Assembly: GCA_033297075.1 (NCBI GenBank)
Contig: MU858049.1
Span: forward strand, 62,001 to 126,000
Length of the DNA stretch: 64,000 bases
Reading direction: 5' to 3'
Source: Rhypophila decipiens
Lineage: Eukaryota; Ascomycota; Sordariomycetes; Sordariales; Naviculisporaceae
Shown: positions 45,401-57,134 of the stretch, one piece after another
How the letters are laid out: the number at the start of each line of letters is the position of its first letter
Numbering within the stretch: the stretch's first letter is position 1
Notes under the pieces: generated by a model
Seen by the model: only the letters and a program-made list of their open reading frames with translations
Databases searched by the model: none
Told to the model about the DNA's origin: nothing
Translations under genes and position numbers: made by a program

Positions 45401-46284
45401 ATTGGTAAAAACAAACGATCAGACACATCAAGGTGGTTGAAGAGGGGAACGGTCTCTTTCATTTGCTGCTACACCCATCCGACCTTTTTTTCCGGCGAGA
45501 TACCGGCTTCCATTCCGTCATAGCCCTGAAACAAGGGCTCAAGCACGGGGAGAAAGGCCGCTGGTGGTCTTGAATCGCATGATTTGCATCAGGACATGGG
45601 CGACGATCAGATCATGGATTAATGAAGTTTTAGCGCGCCAGTTTTGCTTTGCGTCTTTTGTTTCCCTTCTTTCGTTATTTTCGACCCGGAAGGGGGAAAT
45701 TAATGCTTCCAAGCTAGCACGACGAAACGACTGGACCTTGGGTAGGAGGTTTATGGATGATGGATTTTTCCCTTTTCTTCGCGGGTTCCTTTTAGTTATA
45801 GACGAACAGTCTCTGCTCACCAGAGGCTTCATAGAGGACAGACAGGACCAGAGCGGGAATAGAGACAACCTTATCTCATACGTATGACTTGGTCGTTGTT
45901 GACTCCTTGTCACGGCAATCTCTACTGGGGTATGATAACATGAACTGCATCCACATCACCATTTACTGTCTTTCCTTCTTAATGTCGAAAGTGTCGCAAA
46001 CCCGTCTGGTCTGAACGGTATGCACAGAGAGAGGTGTCCTTCAGACTGAAAAGATCTGCAGCAGAACCAGCTACTCAAACATACCTGACAAGCATAAGTG
46101 TCAAACTTTTTGTCATCGAGTCATGCTTCTCCAAGTTCAGTATGCCGACAAGGCCGACCTACACAATACATAATTTTCTCCACATGACTTACCCCTTTGT
46201 TCCATAAGTCTGCTTGAGCCTGCCTCTTCATACAGCCCAGTTGCCTTCCGCTCAATCACCAATCGGAAGCCATTCTTGATTCAA
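45401..46284. other. Intergenic region upstream of two tRNA genes
   Basis: No gene is seen. The first 150 bases should be the MBF1 3' UTR. Confidence 0.4.
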
Positions 46285-46375
46285 TCGGGTATGGTGTAGC
46301 GGTAACATCGTTGACTCTCACTTCTCAGAAGTGTCTGTTCTCTCAACAGCCCCGGGTTCGACTCCCGGTATCCGA
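46285..46375 (+). tRNA. tRNA-Glu(CUC) with an intron of about 21 nt
   Basis: Acceptor TCGGGTA pairs with TATCCGA, the anticodon stem GTTGA with TCAAC, and the T arm is CCGGG TTCGACT CCCGG. The loop reads CT-CTC-A, giving anticodon CUC for Glu. The extra bases after position 37 form a short intron in the standard place. A run of T follows about 50 bases downstream, as an RNA polymerase III terminator would. Confidence 0.93.
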
Positions 46376-46426
46376 GTCCTAATATCAACCATTCTTTTTG
46401 GCGGGTTTTCTTAGATGCATTATCCT

Positions 46427-46438
46427 TTTTTTTTTTTT
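46427..46438 (+). terminator. Poly-T run, possible Pol III terminator
   Basis: A run of about a dozen T follows tRNA-Glu by some 50 bases. It would stop RNA polymerase III, though closer short T runs near 46395 may already serve. Confidence 0.4.
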
Positions 46439-46567
46439 CCCCTTTTAGGGCCATATCCCCATCCCAAAACCCCATTCGGGCGCTATAGAGTTTTAACCAT
46501 ACCGCCGTAACCCAAATACACACATGAGTGCTATTCTCCATCTTTACCCACATCGAATCACATCATA

Positions 46568-46690
46568 GGTTGCGTGGCCCAGTGGTTAAGGCATCTGCTT
46601 TACATACAGAAGCTTCATTTTCACCCGAGATCGGAGCAATAACATCTGAAATGTACGCAGAGGATCGCAGGTTCGAGCCCTGCCGCGATC
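46568..46690 (+). tRNA. tRNA-Val(UAC) with an intron of about 51 nt
   Basis: Acceptor GGTTGCG pairs with CGCGATC (two G-U pairs), the anticodon stem is TCTGC/GCAGA, and the T arm is GCAGG TTCGAGC CCTGC. The loop reads TT-TAC-A, giving anticodon UAC for Val, with the intron after position 37. It lies 192 bases after tRNA-Glu on the same strand. Confidence 0.93.
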
Positions 46691-47279
46691 ATTTACTTTT
46701 GCATCCCATTCTTTGGGGGCTTGGGTTGTTTTTTTCTTTCATGCAGCACATCTCCTTCCAATATATCAATCACACCCGCATTGCTCAGTTTTTGGTGTTT
46801 GTCTATATCATGTACCCGTCTTTTCATCTCGGCTGCCCCTTTTGTGCTGCGCTTTTTATATCTATTCTATGAAACTTTTCAAGTTACGAATCATGCGCTG
46901 ATGTTGCTTTATCAGTCTAGATAATGTATCTCGCTTTGACTTGTCAAGTATGGGATAGATCGATTACAGAAGTGATGCTACAACTGTTAACCACCCTTTG
47001 GAGTCGTGATATATCAGGGACAGACAGCAACGATGCAAGTAGCTTCTTTGAGGCACGCGATCCTAGACAAAGTTGAGCATCCAACAAATACCAATGTCGT
47101 GGAAAATTAAATAATAATTACTCTGATCAGGTTGTATTATCATATACAGATAAAGAGGAATGATTATGGTATATAAAAGGAGCTAGATACGGGGTATAAA
47201 TGGGTTCATCGTCAAATGACAAGCGTGAAGTAGGGAATTATCGCAAAATGTGACAATCATCAAAGGACTAAAGAAACAA
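46691..47279. other. Intergenic region
   Basis: An AT-rich gap between tRNA-Val and the 3' end of a minus-strand gene; no gene is seen. Short T runs (TTTTTTTC near 46728) could end tRNA transcription. Confidence 0.4.
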
Positions 47280-48154
47280 TTATATGACCAAAGCCGCGGC
47301 AATGGCTATAACAGCAGCCATCACACTGCCTTTCCTCAATGTTTTATTCTTGACAGTGGCATTGGTGTTTAACGATGGCGTTGAGGCTGCGTGGGTACTA
47401 CCAGCAGTACTCGGTGAGACGAGAGGAGTCAAGGTCGATGGGATGGTTGAATGCCCGGTGTCGTCGGCATCGGTATTGCCTGGCTGGGAACTCGGTGCAA
47501 GCAAGAGTCCAGTCACCGTCGCCGTTGCCGCCGTCGCCTCACCCGTTATCCTCCCCGGACCTTGGCTAACAGTGGCCGTATAATACAGACTAACCGCTGT
47601 CTGACCCACCGCCTGGTCGCTGCTGATGGTATCGCCGGTCGTCGGTACCGGGACAATGGCTTGTGCACTCTCAAAGATGCTCTTGAACTCGGCAGTCGGT
47701 GTCGGCACTCCGCAGAGCGCATTCGAGGCGGTTGCGATCACGTCCCGGTAAAAGAAGACGTCGCGCTGTGACCGGAGTCCGTGGGCGAACAGACACTCGA
47801 GGCAATACGGCCATTCGGCGAAGAAGGAGCCGCCACACATGCCTTGGTAATTCAACATGTCAGCATATGGTCCAGGGCCAGGACAATCCCGAACTACTTA
47901 CATATCTGATGAGCCTTGAGAGCCAGTGGTGAAGTCCCATTCGGCGTGCACAGAATCTCGATGGTCTCGATTTCAATACACGGAGGGACGGGTTTAGGGG
48001 CAGTATCAGCCAACGGGTGACAGACGGCATACTCATAATCCCCTTCGAAAGGCGGCGGTAGCGGTATCCCACCGCGCCCGGGAGGATGCGCAAACGATTG
48101 AGATGCAGCAAAGGCGAGCGCCAGGAGTGCTGGCCATATCCGGAACGAGGGCAT
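47280..48154 (-). CDS. Secreted GPI-anchored surface protein, unrecognised
   Basis: The model is complement(join(47280..47842, 47902..48154)), 271 aa; the 59-bp intron joins HQI to CMCGGSFF. The ATG at 48154 was chosen because it places a signal peptide (ALLALAFAASQSFA, residues about 8-22) at the start. The mature N-terminal half holds several Cys (AVCHPLAD, PPCIEIETIEILC, WPYCLECLF, NALCGVP). A Ser/Thr-rich stalk follows from about 155. The protein ends with a short polar stretch and a hydrophobic tail (SVMAAVIAIAAALVI), the pattern of a GPI signal. It should be fixed to the plasma membrane or cell wall. I do not recognise the Cys-rich domain. It is divergent from another surface protein gene. 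Confidence 0.85.
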
Positions 48155-50283
48155 CGCAAGATCCCTCGCTATTCGGTCAGTGTACGGGGGAATCTCCAAA
48201 CCTCGACGGTGAAATCAGTAAACAAACAAGGACGGAAAGTTTGGCTAGGTTTATGGAAGCTCCACGCCTCGAGATATATATTCAGTTTCGCAATCGCCGA
48301 GCTTGGGAGGAGCAAAAGGTCACGATGCTATAGCCATGGCGCATGGAGGGGAACTTAAACCGAAGGCTCTTATCAGCATTGTCAACGGTACGAAGGCAAG
48401 CCCACCGGGAGGCATGTGAACTTTCAGTTGCCTTCGACGCCGTGCAACTTTGGCAAAGAGCCACTTGACATCCATTGTGCCGGTGGAAAGGATGCAAGAG
48501 GATGTTTATTTACTCGGAAGAATCTGTTCGTGAACTCCGTGCCACCAAGAACTCGTTTAAAACCCCGGAATTTTAACTTATCTGGAGCAACACCGCCAGA
48601 CATTGATTGGCTTGAGCGCTTACTCGGGTTCTCAAAAGATAGGAAAGAGGTAAAGACCTCAACGGTGGGCTTGCGAGCCGTTTTACCGGCATTGACCTGG
48701 GCGGAGTTACGGGCGCCGTCCCTGGCGGATTTGATAGATAAGTGACAAATGTCGAGGACCCTGAGCAAAAGTCAACTCCAAGGCAATTTCGACCATCCAC
48801 CTTGGTTCCTCAGACTCATCCAGCGCTTGAGCTGTGATGGCCCTCATTTGAACCGCCTGATCGTGGTGGTATTCTGATCATAGTCACGAGGAATAAGAAG
48901 AGATACGGTCCCGAAAGGAGAGGTATCGCGGGTCTTGGGAAGGCCTGGTTGATGTGCTGGGTAAATGCCCAGCTGTCCCGTGAGTTCGGTTCAACACGAC
49001 GGCATGGAGGAACAAAGAATGGGTGAGCTGACGGGTAGATACCACAGAAAGATATATACGAGAAAAGTGAGAATATGAGGAAGTAACGGTGAAAATTCCC
49101 GCGACTAGGACGTAGCCGGTCAGTCGACTCTTTGGCGGATGAGATGCTGAAATTTCTCCAACTCCCCGCCGCAACTTCACAAACGACGACGAGTTGTGAG
49201 CAGAGATGGGAGAAGAAATATAACTCTCATCGAGATTTACCTCGCACCCTGGGAAGGAAGATTAGGTAAGGTCAGCGATGATGACAAAAATCCGAAGAAG
49301 GTTATCGAGGTCGTTGTTGCGCGTCTTGGCAGGATCCCGCTTGGCAGCCCCGCGGAGCAAAAGTGTCCTCTCTTTCCGTCACACCTTCCTCATTGACATA
49401 AAAGTACAGACTTTTCCAGTATCTAACAGTTGCGCTAAAGTTTTGGCATCATCCTCCAAAGGCGTCTTTCGCACAGCCGGTCTCACCGAACAGATGACTT
49501 GCGTCTCAAGCATGGTGGGCATTTTCCGGTTCCGATAGTCTCCATCTTGCATACTTCGTATGTGCAGCTGGGATAGCAAACACATTCACAAGCCGCTCTC
49601 CAAGATGCCCTGTACAGAGTTTGAGTGGACGATAAATCCGTATTCCGTCATGCCACTGTTTGCGTAAGGAATTCTGATTCGACTCGATTGTGTAACGATA
49701 CCACCCTGCTTTTGCTCACACAGAGCCCAGTAGAGGGCTGTGGTCCCCGGTCACGGCCAATCCCACCTCACGATCACAGCGCCCGGAGCATCTTGAGCTG
49801 ACGCCTCCTCACCCAGGACCACTATGATCGCCGTAGGGAAGTCCCGTATCCCCTGTAATCCTACCACACCTGCATCCCTTCATCCTCTAGAATAGCATTT
49901 AGCTCGCTCCAGCTCACCTCCCTGAGCAGCATTGTTGCATTATGAGAAGCTGGCCAGCTAATATCATTCCCCCTCGACCCCGAGCCACATAATCATGCAT
50001 CTTTTACTCATAGCGCTGGCGATGAAAGAATCCAGCAGTGACGCCCTCCTCATTACCAAAAGCTCGAGGTTTACATCTAATACCTAGACACACACCCTGA
50101 CGACGAGTTGGGCCTCTCATCTTACCCGCATCGAATCACGACGTTTCTCTGCCTCATTGTCCATTGTCTTCAGCCTCACGCCGCACCGTTATGCTTGACG
50201 TTCACCAAACGGACCTCATGCTTGGTTGCCATGCTACTTTTCTCATATAGTCCCTAAACCGTATCAACACTTCGAAGAACAAC
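48155..50283. other. Intergenic region between two surface-protein genes
   Basis: A 2.1-kb gap between outward-facing start codons with no supported gene. It holds the promoters of both genes; no clear shared motif was found by eye. Confidence 0.4.
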
Positions 50284-51932
50284 ATGTTAGCCTTAGGCGA
50301 GCCTCTAGTGCTGCTGCACTGGTCTTTTGCAATAATATCATGCGCGACAGCAACCCATGCCCGAGTCCAGGCCGTCTATGAGCGTTTTCAAGCTGTCGAA
50401 ACGGGCGCTTTGCTGTCCCCTCGATACTATCCCCCTTCGCCAGCGCAGCCGCTGCGGAAAAGGCAAAGCGTTTGTGCTGATAACCAGCACTCTTGTACGT
50501 CATATCACAGCTTGGGAAGACTCGTTGTTTTAGTATTGTCAAATATTCGTGATTTGATCTAATTTTATGGCTCTGCTTCAGGTTTCGAGCTTCCAAATAA
50601 TATAGGCGACCGTTCTTGTTGCGCTAATGATCAGTAGTACGTCTCCGGCCTCACTCAATCTGAGTATTCCTTATTTGTCATATTGCTCGTGAACCCCCTT
50701 CAATGCCCACAAAGCCCAGGAGTACCATAGACCTCTAAGACAGGCATACTAACTCCGGGAACAGCTGCATTGTTGACCCAAGCGACTCAACGAAACCAGG
50801 ATGCTGTAAGATAGGCTCGACATGTGGCTCACCGTGCTCGGAATCACAGGTAGCATGTCCCTTGACCACAACAATCACATCGGCTGGGACCACTTCGACT
50901 TCACTCGTACCTGCATGTTGCCCGCGTCGATGTCCCCAGACTTCCATGTTTGGCTGTCCCGAATCGCTCGGGAATGGGTGTTGCTCCTACGGCTCAACAT
51001 GTGCCCCAAACAAAAAGTGCATCTCCACGATACAGGAGTCTACCACAGAGTCTGCGATCGTCCCTCTTGTCCCGGATGGCTGCACCACCAGCCAGATCAG
51101 CTGCGCCCCGAGTCTCGGCGGCGGTTGCTGCGCTGTGACCCAGAGCTGCGTCAGACTCGAGGGCGACCCCCCGGTGGGATGTGCCGAGGTCACTGTCACC
51201 CCGACCGCGAGCGGCATCACCGCCGTCCCGACTGCTGATGCCGGACTGAGTGCGGGCGCCAAGGCCGGCATCAGTGTTGGCGTTATTGTCATAGCTGGCT
51301 TGGTGATTGGCGTTGCGACATACATGTGCCTACGACGCCGAAGGCGGAGAAGAAGTGTAGCTGCTAGTAGCAGTGCCAATCCCCGCCCTGGGAATGTTGT
51401 TGGCGCATTGATAGGAGGGGGCGCCGGCGGGCGGGACATGACGGATCTTAACTCTGACTCGGTATCTCGCCCGGGCGTGGGTTTACCCGGCGTTGCGCAG
51501 GATTATTTCGGCCCGGACCCACAGATCGGCCCGTACTCGGACGCCCATCACGCTCAGCTATCTCCCGGGGCCACTCCGGGTGCGGCGGAAAGAGGAGGCG
51601 TCCCAATTATGCCGCATGGCCCAGGCGACATCGCCGCACCGGTTGAGATTGACTCCAGAGAGGCGCAGACAAGTCCAGGGACACTCGTATCCCCTGGAAG
51701 TGATGAAAGGGGTAATAATAATACTAATCACGATAACAACGGGTCGAATTTCCAGCCGCCGCCTAGCCATGTGGCTTTTGAAGGGACCTTTGAGCTTTAC
51801 GGATCAGACCCGGATCCTCCAAGGGAGAGCGTCACACCATACATACCTTCCCCAGGTTCACATGTGTCGCCCTCTGGTGAGACCATACCGAGTCCAAGTC
51901 CTGGAATTGATAGTAATACTGGGAGGAGATAG
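50284..51932 (+). CDS. Cys-rich single-pass membrane protein, possible surface sensor
   Basis: Three exons: join(50284..50494, 50582..50636, 50765..51932), 477 aa; both introns begin GTACGT. A signal peptide covers about residues 1-25. The outer part has at least four modules with a CC pair and a further Cys: DRSCCANDQY, GCCKIGSTC, NGCCSYGSTC and GGGCCAVTQSC, with Thr/Ser-rich links. A membrane segment at about 257-279 (ISVGVIVIAGLVIGVATYMC) is followed by RRRRRRR, a stop-transfer signal that places the rest inside the cell. The inner part, about 200 residues, is disordered and rich in Pro, Gly and Ser. The plan matches that of fungal cell-wall sensors, but the Cys modules are not the WSC domain. 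The receptor role is inferred. Confidence 0.85.
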
Positions 51933-52828
51933 GGTTATGCATATAATTGGGTGGGATGGTCTAATGTATGAACACGGTATCATCTTCTGTGTTGGCTTCT
52001 TAAGATGGCTCTTTTCGTTCTTCATTTTCAGGTACATGTACATACTTCTCTCACATTCGGTCATTCCATCGTATCCCCATAATGATGTTATATATATCCT
52101 TTGGCCTAATATACGGTCTGAATATAAACCAACAGAAATAAAGACCTAAACAAGGCTGCGGGTTCTGTTAATAGTGGCACCGAATCTACAACACCAGAAG
52201 AAACCCAAAGAGGCAGGACAAGTAAAAATAACTGTATTGGTATATAAAGATAAAACAGCAGAAAGGCCTGTTCATGAAACTCATATCTTCTAGCTCTATG
52301 TGCCTTTTCCTTCAGGTCTGAGAGTGCGTCAAAGGACTGCAGATACAAAAGAAAGGAAGGATGGGAATGAGAGAAAAAAAATGAAGAACACCAAACCCGC
52401 CCCGAAATAATAAACAAAAGAATGTTGTAGAGGTACCCACAAACTCTGGCGCATCGTCATTCATTATTAACAGCCACCCAGTTGCGGTACCAGAGGACGA
52501 TGATGATCATCCCAAACCCTCGAACAGATATCTTTTTGTTGTTCGTCTCAGAGGTCCTGTATCTCCCTCTCCATATAAGCTCCAATATAGCGACATCGTA
52601 TTCTTACACTCTCCGTCATTGCTGCCCGTATCCAGCTTACATCATCCACCCCGTCCAGTAGGTGCCATCGAGATCATTCCACCCGTACATAAAATCCAGC
52701 CATTAATTGCATCCGTCTATATCCGGACTTCGCTCCAACCAAACAGAATGACCCGCTACAACCCATACTCCCAGGCAGACCCATACAAAGCCAAATCAAA
52801 CCGACCAAGACCCATCCACAACATATCA
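51933..52828. other. Intergenic region between convergent genes
   Basis: Both neighbours end here, so the stretch should hold two 3' UTRs. No gene is seen. Confidence 0.45.
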
Positions 52829-53813
52829 TCAACTCAGGATACCCCCAAAAGGCTTGTACGTATCCAGGTCCTTAACCAAGAGATCCACAACGCCAGGCAG
52901 ATACCTATCGACGTAGTGCTTCTTGGTCTCGACGCTCAACACCGCCCCGCTACTCTCGCTGACGGACCTATCCCTCTTACCGCCACCAGCGCCAAAAGCC
53001 CCGACTAATTTACTCGGACTTCTTTGTAACAATCCATTATTATTCCCGTTTCCGCCTTGGTTCGATGAAGAGGCTTTCGGGATAGAAGGCGTCTCGGGTG
53101 TTAGGTAAAAGTAGAGAAATTCTGTGAGACGGAATTTGACCTCGCGCACGGTGTCGGGGTCTTTGAATAAAGATGTGATGGTGAGGAGGCCGTCTAGACG
53201 CTCAAAGACGCGCGTGTTTTGCGGGCAATCGAGGAGGGCGACTACGAGGGTGATTATGGTTGCTGATTGGACTGCTGGGCAGTTTACTGGTTCTATTAGG
53301 TCTAGGAGGAGCTGATTTTGGGAGTCAAAAGTTAGTATCGCAAGGTACGCTTTCTGAAGGAGGGCAAGCAAGGGCTGAGCAGCTTACATTCATGTGCATC
53401 GTTCTTGAGAATAATACTTTGCTGGGTGGGTGGAGAAGGAGGACACCTTGTATCAGGTCGAGGGCATTGACGATGAGGAGGTCATATTGTCCGTCGCCGC
53501 CCCTGGCGACCAGCCAGTCGAGGGTCGGAAGCAGACGCTGCGCAATGTTCCACTCGAATCCATCCTGGAGCTTGAAGAATTCGCGAAAGGCTGGGTCGGA
53601 AGAAAGATCGGCTAGGACCTTGCGCGGTGGTCTTTGGCTCTCGGACGAGGATTGTATCCCCAACGGGTCGGCTGGTGTTTGTCTCGAGGAGGGCCGGGGG
53701 CTGGAGAGACAGATTTGCGCCAGAAGGCCTTCGACTTGCTTGAGGCCCTTTTTGATCTTGATTCCGTCGTATGACGAGAGATTGTCAAATGCTAAGGAGA
53801 GTAGGGACTCCAT
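52829..53813 (-). CDS. cdc14: Cdc14 family protein of the septation initiation network
   Basis: The model is complement(join(52829..53311, 53388..53813)), 302 aa; the 76-bp intron joins RTMHMN to LLLDLIEP. Despite the name it is not the Cdc14 phosphatase: in Schizosaccharomyces pombe, Cdc14 is the partner of the Sid1 kinase in the network that starts septum formation. The sequence is all helical, with SLAFDNLSSYDGIKIKKGLK near the start, then LDWLVARGGDGQYDLLI, then LLDCPQNTRVFERLDGLLTI and REVKFRLTEFLYFYL. A disordered insert (about 225-265, rich in Gly, Asn and Ser) precedes a conserved-looking end, VDRYLPGVVDLLVKDLDTYK. The naming rests on recall of that pattern. Confidence 0.88.
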
Positions 53814-55399
53814 TGTTTGTCGCGATTTGGGTGGTGTGGCGTGGTGTGACTGAGTCAGGTTGGGAAGGAGAGAAGTGTTGCGCCGACAGCGCGGGTCGCA
53901 GGTTTTGAACCCCGGTGTGGTTGAGTTTGGGGGTGGTGATGGACTTCCAAGGGAGCAAGAGAATAAAGAGCCCCTGAGTGACGTAGAAATAGCTGGAATT
54001 GAAGCCTTGATTGCGAAACCAGGGTCTTCGAGGATGCTTGCTTATAAGTTATGGAGAGCTTCCACCGCCTCGAGACAAACAATCGGCCTGGCCGCAAGTC
54101 TAGTGTTTGCGCAAGGATGTACCTTCCTCTGATGCTGAGGATTCAAGGATGTCCCAGAGCGGCAAGAAAAAGACTGATGGGTATCAAATGCAGGACCGAT
54201 GGAATGCAAAAAAGAAAAATTGCGAGAGTCAGTAAATTAAGACCATCAATGGAATAAGTTTTCTACCAACGCTTCCTTGGACCCTCGTCACGATTCGTTT
54301 CACAGGCACAATTGCTCCCTGGCTGCCACGGCAACGGCTTGACTGATAAACGGCCGATAAGACTTGCCCCTGCAGCTGGGCCGCCATGGCGGTTCCCGAG
54401 CTGGGGAAAGTGGAGCTGAGCCCTGCAGAAATGCGGCTCGGCGCTCACCCAAGAATCAGGTTCAGGAGCCAGAAACACCACTGTCTTGTGTCAATCAAGA
54501 TGCGGCTTAAATTCGCAACGACTTTATTCAAATTTATGTCTTTATACAGGTGAATAGAGACAATCCAACAATAGTGAAAAGACAATAAAATAGAATAAGC
54601 TCATGGGCTCTCCATCCATATGACTTCTACGGAATGGGGATGGAACCACACAGACGGTATAAAAGGGTATAGTATCAATGCACCTCTGAAACCAGGACAT
54701 CCAGAGCTGCGATAACAATGGATAAGCCACTGCTCAAGACCAGACAGCAGCGGGCATATCCCTTCTTTTTGTGCCTCTCCCTGCGCTCGGTCGTTTGCTA
54801 TCAAACTTTGGATTAGTCTTGGGCGAGCAAAATGATTGAAAAGGTCCCGGGTGCCCTCGACCAAACATAAAACATGCTGGAGAAACATATTCTCTGCATT
54901 ATTCCCTGAATTGAAATTCACATTTCACCGTTTCTGAAGCTCCAAGCCAGCACCTGGAACAGCTGAGGCTTGCAGCTGAACTCACAGCCTCCCCACTGGA
55001 CGCACCCCACCAACTCCGCTAGTAGCCGATTCAGCAAGGACGGCCCGCCCAAAACCCAGCCGCTGAGAGGGACGGAATACAGAGGTAGCTACCGTCCACC
55101 TGCGTCATCATCCCAACAGCTGTCTGCAGCTCGCTCTTTTGCATGCAAATTTCCTAAAAATGGACTCAGTCCAACACGCATACAAACGGTCAACTTTTAA
55201 TTTGGATATAGTACTGAACCTTGGGTATGATGTGCAGAAATCGAATCGCGGGCCTTGTAGCGTGTCATTGAACAAGGCTTGCGCCACCAACGGATTCGTA
55301 CTCCTCGGGCCAACTGGTCTAGGCTGCTGCTCGCAAACGCCCGCCCCGCCTTAGAAAGTCAAAAAACCGGACGGCGACCACGCGACCCACCTAGCAGCA
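53814..55399. other. Intergenic region between divergent Cdc14 and GGPP synthase genes
   Basis: A 1.6-kb gap with no supported gene. It holds two promoters. Confidence 0.4.
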
Positions 55400-56731
55400 A
55401 TGTCTCTCTACAGACGCTTGTCTAAAAAGCAGCCCGTCAACATGGCCGCTTCTTCCTCTTCAAGCTCGGCTCCGCCAACCGATCGAAACTCGTCTGTCTT
55501 TCAGTCTCCCAACGCGATACCTCCACGAACTTCCTCCGTCGTAACCTCTGCTCCCGCCTCCTCGACCCCTCCAGTCCCCACCAAGGCGGCGCTTCCGTCC
55601 CTCAGCGAAAGCGACTGGCTTGCGAATAACCTCGAGAGCCAACATCCCTCCTCTTCTACCCCTGGGCATATCCGTCAAAGAAGCCGAAAAGCCTCGATAA
55701 CTTCGTCTGTCGGCGCCCGTACCATCACGCAAGCGTCCTCTATCCCTCCCGCCAACATGGCCTCCACACCTCCTACCCCGCCAGACCCGAAGCGCTTCGC
55801 GACCGAAGATTTCTCTTCTCGTCGGCCATGGTCCCAAGAAAAGGACAAAGTTCTTACCGGGCCCTTTGACTACCTCAACGAGCACCCCGGCAAAGACTTT
55901 CGCTCCCAGCTGGTCAAGGCCTTCGATGCCTGGCTCGAGGTACCCGCCGAGTCCCTAGAGGTGATCACCAAGGTAGTCGGCATGCTCCATACCGCCTCCC
56001 TCCTAGTAGACGACGTCGAAGATTTCTCCCTCCTGCGTCGCGGCTTCCCGGTAGCCCATTCGATCTTCGGCATACCCCAGACCATCAACTCATCCAACTA
56101 CGTCTACTTCTGCGCCCTCCAAGAGCTCCAGAAGCTCAAAAACCCAAAGGCGGTCTCTGTCTTTACCGAGGAGCTCATCAACCTCCACCGGGGTCAAGGG
56201 ATGGACCTCTTCTGGAGGGACACCCTGACCTGTCCGACCGAAGACGAATACCTCGAGATGGTGTCCAACAAGACGGGCGGGCTATTCCGTCTAGGGATCA
56301 AGTTGATGCAGGCCGAGTCCCGGAGTCTTATCGACTGCGTACCGCTTGTCAGCATCGTGGGCCTGATCTTCCAGATCGCGGACGACTACCAGAACCTCTG
56401 GAGCCGGCAGTATACCGCTAACAAGGGCATGTGCGAGGACCTCACCGAGGGCAAGTTTTCGTTTCCCGTCATCCACTCGATACGGTCTGATCCGAACAAT
56501 CTCCAGCTTCTGAACATTCTAAAACAAAAGACTACGGATGAGGAGGTCAAGCGATACGCCGTGGCCATCATGGAGCGCACTGGGAGTTTTCAGTATACGA
56601 GGGAGGTGCTGGAGGTGCTGATCGAGAGGGCACGGAAGCTCACTGATGAGATTGATGAAGGCCGCGGTCTGGCCAAGGGCGTACATGGCATCCTGGATCG
56701 CATGGTGATCAAGCAGGAGGATGCAGCGTAG
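55400..56731 (+). CDS. Geranylgeranyl diphosphate synthase
   Basis: Single exon, 443 aa, from the ATG at 55400; a second in-frame ATG at 55442 is possible. The enzyme joins isopentenyl diphosphate to farnesyl diphosphate to give GGPP, used for protein prenylation, carotenoids and other terpenoids. The first aspartate-rich motif is DDVED (204-208) inside [20 protein letters not shown], and the second is QIADDYQNL with Asp328 and Asp329. [10 protein letters not shown] and [11 protein letters not shown] are further family marks. The first 140 residues are a disordered extension rich in Ser and Pro, as in fungal al-3-type enzymes. No terpene cyclase or P450 is close by, which favours the housekeeping form. 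Confidence 0.95.
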   Translation: MSLYRRLSKKQPVNMAASSSSSSAPPTDRNSSVFQSPNAIPPRTSSVVTSAPASSTPPVPTKAALPSLSESDWLANNLESQHPSSSTPGHIRQRSRKASITSSVGARTITQASSIPPANMASTPPTPPDPKRFATEDFSSRRPWSQEKDKVLTGPFDYLNEHPGKDFRSQLVKAFDAWLEVPAESLEVITKVVGMLHTASLLVDDVEDFSLLRRGFPVAHSIFGIPQTINSSNYVYFCALQELQKLKNPKAVSVFTEELINLHRGQGMDLFWRDTLTCPTEDEYLEMVSNKTGGLFRLGIKLMQAESRSLIDCVPLVSIVGLIFQIADDYQNLWSRQYTANKGMCEDLTEGKFSFPVIHSIRSDPNNLQLLNILKQKTTDEEVKRYAVAIMERTGSFQYTREVLEVLIERARKLTDEIDEGRGLAKGVHGILDRMVIKQEDAA

Positions 56732-57134
56732 GTCTGCATTTTGACTGGCGCTACTCTAATATTTGAACGTGGAAAATATTTGCGCATACTTGTGGGTTGC
56801 ATGTTTTTTTTTGTTCTTGTTTATCACGGCGAAAAGGAGTTTGCGACAGCTAGATACACGGCCATTTGGCAGGTTTATATACCCATTTAATTCTTAGATC
56901 AACCATCTTGAATAGCAGTCTTGGCTTTAACAGGCGGAACATGCTTAGATCTCTTAATACCTACCCAAAGTCACTGTCCCCTATGAAATCTAGGCCTGCG
57001 CTGTGATTAGATGTGCATGGTTGAGAACTTGAATGACCTTGCAGCTCCAAAAGCGAAAGAACCTTGAAACAGCATCAATCATGAATAATATGCAAAACTC
57101 CTAAATAATGAGTATACAGATAATGTTTCGTAAT
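56732..57134. other. Intergenic gap between convergent genes
   Basis: AT-rich 3' flanks of two convergent genes; no gene seen. Confidence 0.5.

Noticed and set aside
55400..56731. A terpenoid biosynthetic cluster around GGPP synthase
   Set aside because: Neighbours are Cdc14 and a peroxin; there is no terpene cyclase, P450 or prenyltransferase within the window.
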